Part shown: one piece after another, positions 10,701 through 18,798 of the stretch | Layout of the letters: every line of letters begins with the position of its first letter | Numbering within the stretch: position 1 is the first letter of the stretch | Assembly: GCA_001430745.1 (NCBI GenBank) | Contig: KQ481983.1 | Location: 2,854,177 to 2,874,579 of the forward strand | From: Auxenochlorella pyrenoidosa | Lineage: Eukaryota > Chlorophyta > Trebouxiophyceae > Chlorellales > Chlorellaceae | DNA length: 20,403 nt | Direction of reading: 5' to 3' | Translations under genes and position numbers: made by a program | Notes under the pieces: generated by a model | What the model saw: the letters and a program-made list of their open reading frames with translations, nothing else | Told to the model about the DNA's origin: nothing | Databases searched by the model: none

Positions 10701-11497
10701 GGCCTGAACGCCACGCTGCTGGGCGCCGCCGTGTACGTGGTGGCCCAGTTCATCCTGGCCTTCCTGGGCGGCATCCTGCTGAGCGTGCTGGACGCGGGTG
10801 GGTGCTGCTGCCCAGGCTGCGGAGCGCTGGGGGCACGCGGCGGCGGGGCCGCGGGGCCAGGGCCGGGGTGCATGCCCCGCCGGCGCGTCGCAACCCTTAG
10901 CTGCCTCCCATCCTGGCCTCGCTGGTGGGTCCTGTGCTCGTGCGTGCACCTCTGCTTCTCAGCCCACGCGGCGCGCACGTGGGCCCCTCTCCACACACAT
11001 GCCTCGCCCCCCCGTGCCCCGCTGGCCCCCCCCCCACCCCACCCCCTTCCAGTGTTCATATGCTGGGCTTTGGACAAAGACAGCCAGACGGTGTCACACC
11101 CCGAGGTGTACGCAGGTGCGTGCGCGGGACAGCGTCCGCACTGGCCTCGCACCCTCTCTCTGCACCTCTGTGGAGTTGCCTGCCATGGGCAGGGCTTGGC
11201 TGCGGCGCCGCTGCCTAAGCTTGCAGTCGTTGGGCTCGCCCGCGAAGCAGAGGGCCTCCCTTGCTGCTCCGCGCGGCTGGACATTTGAAGCAGCATCGAA
11301 GGTGCACATGCCATACAGGAAACTTGGGCTGATGCGCCTCCGTGTGCTGCCTGCCCTCCCTGCCCGCAGTGCTGGAGACTGTACCGCTGCCTGGCGCTGT
11401 CGTGGAGCAGCCCGACGGTGGCATCATGTATGGTGCCGGCCAGCCGGGGGCGCCGCCCCAGGGTCAGTACCAGCCCCCCACCGTGGCGCATGTGTGA
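7735..11497 (+). CDS. Choline transporter-like protein (CTL/SLC44, PNS1 family), complete, 12 exons
   Basis: CTL proteins are polytopic membrane proteins linked to choline or related solute transport. In fungi and algae the substrate is often unknown. Exons: 7735-7883, 8049-8139, 8299-8460, 8627-8870, 9029-9160, 9335-9417, 9570-9715, 9901-10009, 10251-10360, 10586-10797, 11053-11115, 11370-11497. They give 542 residues, a typical family length, with about ten hydrophobic segments. The first, FWALLFLLTWLAVIGAG, follows a short Pro-rich N-terminus. Family signatures include GAVAQWYF (WYF at 288-290), FATVMMAISGEAF (373-385) and SVLDAVFICWALDKDSQ (about 475-490), the usual C-terminal motif. Two introns (8871-9028 and 9418-9569) need GC donors. 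The ends of exons 2 and 3 are the least certain junctions: CAA/GTGCTG at 8454 is an alternative for exon 3. The tail is Gly/Pro/Gln-rich. Confidence 0.88.
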
Positions 11498-11534
11498 GGC
11501 GGAGAGGCAAGCAGCCATGTTTGCATGGCAGGAG

Positions 11535-11570
11535 GAGCTTCGAAGCGCTTCGGAGCTTTGAAGCGCTGAA
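11535..11570. repeat. Two imperfect 18-nt tandem units
   Basis: GAGCTTCGAAGCGCT starts at 11535 and GAGCTTTGAAGCGCT starts at 11553. The units differ at one position in 15, are offset by 18 nt, and each contains the small palindrome AGCGCT. The repeat lies just past the CTL stop, in its presumed 3' UTR. Confidence 0.7.
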
Positions 11571-12091
11571 TTCAGCAGCAGCAGGGACAGCGTGCTGCCG
11601 ACCTCTGGCAGCAGCTGCTGCGCTGTAGCAGATGCGCTGCAGCCAGCGCAGCCTTTTGGCGGCATGCATTCGCCTCCTTTGGATCTACGTCTTTTACAGC
11701 TTTGAATCGACACTGGTGCTTCATGCACACCATTCCAAATCCCGAAAGGAGTTCTTGCACGCATCTGCCCGCTGAATTGCAATCCGGCATGCACTACTTG
11801 CACGGCTATGCCGGGGTGCCTGCACTCCGATTCCACCGACCTATTCCTCCAATTTGGGTGCAACCAGCCTTGGAATTGGGGCTGGTGATGGCAGCAGTTA
11901 GTAAAGTTATGTCATGCCAGGCCGTCGTCAGATGTGAGGCTGCTGCTGCCTGCCGTGCGGCTTCCTGGATCCTGCAAGGCTGACGCGTTTTCCGTTGCCC
12001 GTGCATGCCTCTGCGCATATATTCGCGCATTGAGCCCTCTCCTACAAACATATTCTGCAGGCATTGCCACCGCTGGAGCGCGATCCTTGCC

Positions 12092-12096
12092 TGTAA
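12092..12096 (+). terminator. Candidate poly(A) signal TGTAA for the CTL gene
   Basis: This is the first TGTAA on the plus strand after the CTL stop, 595 nt downstream. The long distance makes it uncertain. Confidence 0.35.
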
Positions 12097-12500
12097 ACAC
12101 GGCCCTTGCCTCTGGGTGCCCCCGACTGAAGGTGTCTGGGTTCAGCGCTGTCCAGCGAGTTATCCAGCGCCGCTGCGTGCACAAGACCCCTGCAGGCCAC
12201 TGCCGGGTCCCGGGTGAGTTGACATCCAGAATCGGCAGGGCCGATGCTCCTCCTCCCCGCTTGCATACATCTGAAATAGGCTGTAGCGCGCACCGGGCGA
12301 GCACTGCAAGGGCCCGCGCCGCCAGATTCTCACGATAGGACAGCTCCGCTGGCGGCCGCTGCACGCCTGGCTGGCGGCAGCTGACCGGCGGTTGCCGCTG
12401 CAGCCTCGCTGGGCCTTCCCACAAGCCTCCGTCTATCTTATCCCTGTTCATTTCGCCGTCAATGCAGATTCATAAGCTGAAAGGAGCACATACAACAGGC

Positions 12501-14679
12501 ATGCCGCGCTCCTGGCTTGCTGCTGCTGCAGCGCTGCTGTCGCTAGGTGAGCGCGGAGCGGCTGCGTGCTGGATGTTGCTTGAGCAGCCCTACTGTTGCT
12601 AGAACAGTGCACCGCTCTGCACCCTGGCACTGCTGGCAGGGCGAGTGCTCCCCTGCCTCAGCCATGCCATCGGCACCCCAGCAGGCCTGCCTCCCACCTG
12701 CCTGTCCGTGTGCAGCCTGCCTCTCTGGCTCAGCCTCTGCTGCCGTCATGGGCCTGACCTGCCAGAACACCAACTCTGGGGCCCGGGTCGTGGACGCCAT
12801 CAACACCAAGGGCACCGTGGCCTGCCCGCCTGGCTGCCTTGATGCCAGCGGCAGCCTGTGGGGCACGGGCGCGTACACCGCCGACTCGTCCATCTGCCGG
12901 TGAGCTTTACAGAGCGTGCAGCCTTCGAAGCGGCGCTGCCCGCCGCCCGCTCGCTCATCTGCCCCAACCCCAGGCGCGCAAGGTCATCCTCTGTTCCCCT
13001 CCCCCCCCCGCCCGCAGCGCCGCCATCCATGCCGGCGTGCTGACCAACAAGGGCGGCACCATACCCATCTTTTACGAGCGCGGCCGCGTGCTCTACCCCG
13101 GCAGCAAGAGGAACGGGGTGCAGTCCTCGGACTGGGGCACCTACGACTCGAGCTTCAAGTTCTCGCCCCCCGCCCTGCCCCCCACCGCCACGTGCAAGGA
13201 CACCGTCAACTACAGCAACATCGTCTCGCCCACCCGTCGCAGCTTGCGCCTGGTCTGCCCAGGGGGCTGCCTGGCCGAGGGCGGCAGCCTCTACGGCACA
13301 GGTGGGGCTCAGGACACTGCTCTGCGAGGGCGCTGCCGGCGGTCCACACCAGTTGCCTGCCCCGTGAGCTTCATGTCAGCATGAGGCCCACACAGTAACA
13401 CGTTAACGAACCCCGCCCTCCTGTCTGTGGTGCAGGCATTTACACCAGCGATTCTCGCATCTGCCTCGCCGGTGAGGTCCACACCATCCTGCAGCAATCC
13501 TGGGGCCAGCTGCCTGCTGCGCTTGCCGGGCCCCCAAGCGTGGGCTGTGGTCGGGCCCCAGCATGCCCTCCTGACGTCCCGCCCATGCAGCCATCCACGC
13601 CGGCGTCATCCGCGCCACCGGCGGCAACTTCACCCTCTACTACGAGGCTGGCCAGCCGTCTTATCGGGGTACGCACCAATCCTCGCCGCAGCCCGCATGT
13701 TCCGATGCTGCCTCTGCCAGCAGCCGGCGCGCCCTGCCGGCGCGGTCACCCGCACCCCTCCCCATGCCCCCACCCCCTGCCCTGCAGGCAGCGCAGCCAA
13801 CGGCGTCACCTCGAGCAGCTATGGCAGCTGGGGCGTCAGGTTGGTTCTTTCTGCCTCTTGGAAGTCCTTCCTGAACCCGAGGGGTTTGGCACAGGTCGTT
13901 AACTCCGTCGGTTGTAGGTAGTCCTTAAGTTTGAAAGGAAATCGGTTTGAATCAAGTCCGTCATACAGTTACTCACCAAACCGTTTTCTTCCCTGTGTCC
14001 TGGTTCCTTCTGCCAGCTTCCGCTTCACCCCCGTCACCCGCCTGCTGTGCAACTCGACCAACGTGGGCGCCACGCCCATCGTGACGGCCGCCAACCCGGT
14101 GCAGACGGTGACCTGCCCCCGTGGCTGCACCGCCAAGATCAATGCGGGGCCCGTGTATGGCAACAAGGCGAGTTGGTGGACTGTTCAAGGGGCCGCAGCA
14201 CCTGTAACGCCCAGTCTGCAGCTCGGCCTGCACTACTGAGCACGCCCGCCCTCCTGCGGGCTTTTTCTGCCTGCGCCCACCCCTTCAGCTGGCACGTTCA
14301 TCGTCCTGCTACAGCCCTCACCCCAATTCCACGTCCTCTGTGCAGGTCTACGCTCGCTCTAGCCGCATCTGCCTGGCCGCCATCCACGCTGGCGTGATTG
14401 ACCTGAAGGGCGGCTCCTTCCTGCTCCGCTTCGAGAAGGGCCAGACCTCCTACCCAGGCAGGGCATGCACGCTAGTGCTAGTACTAGGGACATGCCGACA
14501 CGGGGGCGTGCGGGGCGCTCGCTGCTTGTGGTTTGCGGCCGCAGTGATCTGTCGCTCTTGCCCAACACCACGCCTCCTCCCACCCACCCACCCCCTCCCC
14601 TCTTGCTGCAGGCACCACCGCCAATGGCGTCACCTCGCTGAGCTTTGGCGGCTCGCCCTCCTCATTCCGGCCAGTGTGA
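12501..14679 (+). CDS. Secreted protein with three tandem LCCL domains (complete, 9 exons)
   Basis: Exons: 12501-12546, 12716-12899, 13018-13301, 13436-13471, 13591-13668, 13788-13839, 14017-14167, 14346-14457, 14612-14679. They encode 336 residues. Joining exons 1 and 2 makes a signal peptide (MPRSWLAAAAALLSL, then ACLSGSASA) with cleavage predicted after Ala24. Three LCCL units follow, about 31-125, 136-230 and 238-336. Each has four cysteines (31/52/56/76, 136/157/161/181, 238/260/264/286) and the family core: CPPGC, CPGGC or CPRGC; SSICRAAIHAGV or SRICLAAIHAGV; then GG...Y.G..NGV. No other cysteine remains in the mature chain. No membrane anchor is seen, so it is probably extracellular. 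LCCL domains occur in cochlin, Limulus factor C and apicomplexan CCp proteins, with ligand-binding roles. Binding of a polysaccharide or cell-wall component here is inference. Introns 7 and 8 use GC donors. Confidence 0.9.
13840..14016 (+). other. AT-richer intron 6 of the LCCL gene with a small hairpin
   Basis: This 177-nt intron is visibly richer in A and T than every neighbouring intron and exon. It contains inverted 7-mers CGGTTTG and CAAACCG about 27 nt apart, which could pair. I could not identify snoRNA boxes or a tRNA fold, so no RNA gene is called. Confidence 0.4.
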
Positions 14680-15041
14680 GCATGCCGCGCACCAGGATGG
14701 GCAGACACGTTCAGCTGTCCTCCTCAGCCAGTTAGGCAGGTGAGCTAAGCGTGCATTTATTGCTTAGCCTCCTCCACACATTCTCAACCTCCCATGATGA
14801 CCTGCACCAGTTGCATTTTGATACTCAGTTAGCACTTGCTCGATCAACCTCAAGGCACTTCAACACCGCAGTCCGCAACCACAATGAGGGCTGGGCACGC
14901 TGCGCACAGATGCCCTTTGGCCGCCAGCACCGCCCCCTCATGCCCACCTCCTCAACCCCCTTTCAACACCGGTATCATTTGCCTGCTTGCGCGTCCACAC
15001 TCCCACCCAAAGTTCACCCCTGATCTGTTCATGATGCTCTG

Positions 15042-15046
15042 TTACA
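15042..15046 (-). terminator. Putative poly(A) signal TGTAA for the ENT gene
   Basis: TTACA on the plus strand is TGTAA on the minus strand, 242 nt beyond the ENT stop codon. Confidence 0.5.
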
Positions 15047-15050
15047 AGTA

Positions 15051-15055
15051 TGTAA
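15051..15055 (+). terminator. Putative poly(A) signal TGTAA for the LCCL gene
   Basis: This is TGTAA on the plus strand, about 370 nt beyond the LCCL stop codon. It lies just past the matching signal of the opposing gene. Confidence 0.5.
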
Positions 15056-15287
15056 GGCACTCTCAGATTGTGCAGGAGAGGGGCGCAGTACAGAGGCCTG
15101 TCGAGGCCGAGTGTGCAGAGGAAGCCATCGGCACACGAAAGGTGCAAATGAAAGGGAATGTTGGTGCTGAACAGCAGGGTGAATTCAGGGAAACAAAGAG
15201 GATTGTATGTACACAAGGCTGTGAACAAGAGGCAGGCATTGGGTTGGAAGGAAGGCTGAGGGCCGGCTCGGCACAGGCGGCTGGGCG

Positions 15288-17209
15288 TCAGGGCGAGGAG
15301 AAGGGGATAGCGGCCAGCAGGCCGGCCAGGCAGGCGGCGTTGAAGGAGAGCGTCATGACGGATGTGGCCCGGCGCGTGAGCGTGGGGGGCACCAGGCGGG
15401 GCAGCAGGAGGTAGGCATACACGTTCAGGGCGCCAGAGGACAGCCACATGGCCGCCACATATGCCACCAGCAGCCAGTCGCTGTAGCAAAACGCCGGCAG
15501 GCGGCCAGCGATGTAGAGCAGCGGCAGGGGCAGCGAGGCGGCGCGCAGGGCGGCCAGCGCCAGCAGCGTGCGCGCGCCGGGCGGGGCCAGCCCCCCGCAC
15601 AGGCGCGGCAGCAAGCGGCCAGCGATGTCTGCAAAGCAGCGGGTCCAGAAGAGGACCACAGGCAGCATGCCGCCCAGCTCGCGCGGGGGCAACTGGGTGA
15701 GGAAGGGGAACAGGAACATGGAGCACCCGACCCCCAGCGCCAGCGACGCAGCCGCCGGCCACACAGCACCCAGCGCTGCCCCGCCGCTGCCGTCAAGCGC
15801 CACGTCGCTCAGCAGCTCGTCGCTGGTCCCCGACAGCTGGCGAGCCAAGGGCGAGGCCCCGCCGCTCAGCACGCTCATGCCCACGTCGATGGCAGCCTCG
15901 CCGGCGCCGCTGTGCAGCAGCGGGGCCCAGTCCGGGTGCGCCGCTGCCAGGCTGGCCCCGGGCCCCGCCCCTGCTGCGATCCTGTCGAGCGCGCCAGGCC
16001 TGCCGCCTGCCTCTGCCGCTGCCGCTGGTTCTGGCGCTGGCAGGTCTGTGGCCAGCAGCGGCTGCTGCAGGCGGGGCAGCGACAGCGCGGCCGCGGCGCC
16101 CAGCGCCAGGCGCTGCCTCGAGTAGGTGCGCTGCCGGCGCGCCACCGCCAGGGCCGCCACCAGGCCGCTGCCCGCCACCGCCGCCGCCGCCTCGTACAGC
16201 GCCGCTGCCTGCCTGGCGGAGCAGCAGGGCCCCAGGCGGAGCGCCGCCTCCAGCGCCAGCACCAGGGGGGCGGAGGAGACAAAGCCCAGGGTGAGCGCCA
16301 CCGTGGCGCCCTCCTGGCACCGCCCAGCCAGCTGGAAGCTGCAGCCAAACGCGATGCTGGAGACCACGCCCAGGGCGGCCACTGCGGCCAGCAGGCGCGG
16401 CAGGGACGTCTGGATGGCGGGCAGCGGCAGCACGGCCAGGATGGCGGCGCAGCCGCCAAAGCCTGGCGAGGGGGGCGAATCGAGGAGCGCAAGGTAAGCA
16501 GCAGTCGATCGCTAGCCAGGGGTGGGGGGATGGACCGCGATAGGCGGCGCCCATCACATGCTGCTCGCAGGAGCAACCAACAAGAGCAAGTGGCGGGGCC
16601 CACAGGCTGACCCAATGGCCAATCGGCTGGACATGCCAAGGCCCGGCGCAGAACGCTCGGTGCCCACAGGGACCGCACCCGCTACGGCACGGAAGGTGCG
16701 GGCGGCATGGCGGCCCACGCGCCGGTCCACAGCCTCGTCCAGCACAGCGGCGGTGAGCAGCAGGGGCACAGACGGCACATAGTAGGCCAGCGACAGCTTC
16801 AGCAGGATGGTGTTGCCGAACTGGGCGGCATAGCGGGCCAGCTCAGAGGAGATGGCGGTCCATCCGATGGAGAAGGCAAGCTGCGAATGGCAGAGGTGTG
16901 GGCAGGGGGAAGGAGGGTGTGGATGTTGAGAGTTGACTGCTGAGATAGCTTGTATGAGGTCGCAAAGCTGGACTGGAGAGGCTGGGGTAAGACAGTTCCA
17001 AGTCAGGAGGCGGCAGCAGCGGCGGCAGCGGCACCTCAGTGCGTCCTTCGGAGCTCTGCTCTCTCTCTCTTACAGGTCCAGGCGCAATCAAGCTGCGTGC
17101 AGTTCACAGCCAGAGCCCAGCTGTAGGCAGCAAGAGCACCGGTGACCGCTGCGCAAAAACTTACACTGAGGAGGAAGAATAGTGGGGGCTGCGCTGGGTA
17201 GCGCAGCAT
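15288..17209 (-). CDS. Equilibrative nucleoside transporter family protein (ENT/SLC29), complete, 3 exons
   Basis: ENT proteins move nucleosides or nucleobases across membranes using eleven transmembrane helices. Exons on minus: 17165-17209, 16679-16880, 15288-16462, giving 473 residues. The first ATG follows an in-frame TAG. Exon 1 joins exon 2 within the first helix (PLFFLLS then LAFSIGW), which supports both the start and the AGT/GTAAGT donor. The C-terminal half carries the ENT signature: FADIAGR with Asp361, Gly364 and Arg365, matching the conserved F..xDxxGR of helix 8; SDW at 410-412; then a Ser-Gly pair and a final helix. Between helices 6 and 7 is a long Ala/Pro/Gly-rich loop (about 190-305), probably cytoplasmic. 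The Pro-Trp-Asn motif of helix 1 in many ENTs is not conserved (GWTA here), so substrate cannot be predicted. The large uninterrupted 1175-nt last exon differs from the finely split neighbours. Confidence 0.82.
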
Positions 17210-17401
17210 GCCTCTGATCAAACACGTCTATGAGCGTGTTTCGCAGGTCCGGGAGGTGCTCACAAGCCCCTTGTCAACAGTTTCGCGCCTGCCAGGTCAG
17301 CTCTCTGAGACATTGTGCCATTTGTCGAGCTTGCAGCACCGTGAGGAGCCTTGGCATGCATCTTGACAACCGCCGGCAAGAGACATTGCCTGTCAACAGG
17401 C
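17210..17401. promoter_or_regulatory. Short divergent promoter region between ENT and DUF4258-like genes
   Basis: Only 192 bp separate the two proposed start codons, so a shared bidirectional promoter is likely. No clear TATA box is seen. If the alternative first exon of the DUF4258-like gene (17230-17295) is real, the divergent start codons would be only 20 bp apart and the transcripts would have to overlap. Confidence 0.4.
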
Positions 17402-18194
17402 ATGTGGCCCGGTTCAAGCACTGGCTGCACTGTTGCAGCTTGTGCCGGCAGTGCAGCGCCCCTTATCCACTGTCAGGCCAAAGGGAAGGACTCGAGGCGG
17501 TCCACAGGCCAGCAGCAGCGAGACACCAGGGCAGAAGAGGCTGCAGCGATTCTGCGCCGCTTGCGCCGCCAGCCTATTGTGCTGACCACGCATGCCGAAG
17601 AGCGGCTGCGCAACAGGCAAGACCAGTCGAGCCAGGCGTGGGAACCGCAAATTAGTTGCATGGTGGCTCTAGTCATCTGTTGGCAAGTTGGGGACCCCGC
17701 ATCACCTGGCACTGCCCTGCCCGCCTGTCTCCCCGGCCTCATGCAGGCGCATGAGCATGGAAGATGTGCAGCATGTGCTGCAGCACGGCCTGCTCAACTG
17801 GAAGCTGTCCAAGTTTGGGGGCAAGCCCTCGCCTGTCTACGTGCTGGAGGGCCCTGGCGCACCGACAAACCAGGGCACTGGGGAGGCAGAGGTCGTTCCT
17901 GCAAGCGTCAGTACTGCTCCCGCAGGCGGACAGGCGACCTTCGCGGGCATGCCGGGCAGCGACCCTGCAGAACCAGCATCAAGTCGGATGGCCTCGTCAG
18001 CAATAGTGGAGGAGGAAGCGGGGTTGGCAGCAGCACCCGCTGCAGCAGGGGCAGGAGCGGTAGCCTCAGAAGCCCGCGCTTCGCTCGCAGCGTCGTCCCC
18101 ACAGCCCGCTCGCCAGCTGAGGGTGCCGTTTGCAGCAAACGGCGGTAGCACTGTAGCGCTGACAATCATCGATCTGCAACTGGATGGCAGCTAA
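17402..18194 (+). CDS. DUF4258-like domain protein with low-complexity insertion (2 exons, 5' end uncertain)
   Basis: Exons 17402-17616 and 17747-18194 give 220 residues. The join uses a GC donor (AACAG/GCAAGA) and restores the motif HAEERLRNRRMSMEDVQHVL (64-83), which matches the HA..R...R...ee(D/E)V...L pattern of DUF4258, a small domain known mainly in bacteria. Strands KPSPVYVLEG (98-107) and LRVPFAANGG...VALTIIDLQ near the C-terminus would complete the domain. Between them is a stretch of about 85 residues rich in Ala, Ser, Gly and Pro. The N-terminal 25-30 residues are Ala/Gly/Ser-rich and could target an organelle. Alternative 5' end: ATG at 17230, exon 17230-17295 (MSVFRRSGR..., mitochondrion-like), donor CAG/GTCAGC, acceptor before 17477; this also keeps frame. 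Molecular function is unknown. Confidence 0.6.
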
Positions 18195-18798
18195 GGATGA
18201 ATCGGCCTGCAACTGTGTGTTTTGTTGCGCACTCAAATATCTGTACCAGCCCCTGACAAATTCATGTCCACATCCTCCTGCCAACGTGCCAGCGCATTAT
18301 TGCAACATGCAGCATCCTTGTGACCACCAGACCTGGCGAGGCAAGTCCCCGAGGGCGCGAATAGGGTGTGGGTACACACAGCAGGCATGGGCCGCAGCCG
18401 ACCCTTCACATATGAGCAGCCCTGCCTGCTGCTGTCCGAGCTTGAAAGGCAGCGGACGCAGTTCAGCATCCCCTCTGCCACCTGGCGGAAATGGAGGAGG
18501 AAACTCTGATTCCGCAAAGGCTGAGATGATCCCAGTTCCATCCTGGCCACAGGCTGCCTGGTGGTGGTCAATGGCAGCTGGAATGTTCTGCCAGCGCTGC
18601 AAGCGCCCCTTCAGAGTGCTGGCTGGGCAACAAGCGCACAAGCGGCTCTGCAGGGCATCTGTGGGCGGCGCGGAATTTGTTCACCTTTTGCCATGAAACA
18701 CCATGGAATTGCCTCCTGGTGTGCACACCAGCTGCTGTCAGAGCAAGGATGAAGCATGCATGGGACGCTCGTCACACCAAAGCAGTTCCCTTGACACA
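18195..18798. other. Convergent intergenic region with unexplained coding-like fragments
   Basis: These 604 bp lie between facing stop codons and should hold two 3' UTRs. No TGTAA is present on either strand, unlike the other gene ends in the window. The plus strand carries two coding-like fragments in different frames: an ATG-initiated 40-residue ORF from 18387 to the TGA at 18507-18509 (starts MGRSRPFTYEQPC), and a zinc-finger-like stretch at about 18589-18651 (C-x2-C-x12-H-x3-C). I could not join them with acceptable splice sites, so no gene is called. Confidence 0.4.

Larger units (their letters stand above)
11498..12500 (+). other. Intergenic: CTL 3' UTR and LCCL-gene promoter
   Basis: No supported gene lies in these 1.0 kb between two plus-strand genes. 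The only TGTAA downstream of the CTL stop is at 12092-12096, which would give a 3' UTR of about 600 nt. An imperfect 18-nt tandem repeat (GAGCTT, C or T, GAAGCGCT) occupies 11535-11570. An AT-rich TATATT lies near 12017-12022. The remaining 400 bp should carry the promoter of the LCCL gene. Confidence 0.55.
14680..15287. other. Convergent intergenic region (LCCL and ENT 3' UTRs)
   Basis: These 608 bp between two facing stop codons show no coding exon. They should be filled by the two 3' UTRs. TGTAA motifs on opposite strands lie only 4 bp apart (15042-15046 minus, 15051-15055 plus), so the two transcripts probably overlap by a few tens of bases. Confidence 0.6.

Noticed and set aside
13920..13975. 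Possible tRNA-like T-arm (GGTTTGAATC) in LCCL intron 6
   Set aside because: No matching acceptor stem, anticodon arm or D-arm could be found.
17036..17164. Reading exon 1 of the ENT gene straight through (SVSFCAAVTGALAAYSW...)
   Set aside because: The frame stays open to a stop near 17036, but the downstream donor (CCT/GTAAGA) is in the wrong phase for exon 2. The AGT/GTAAGT donor at 17165 restores a continuous first helix.
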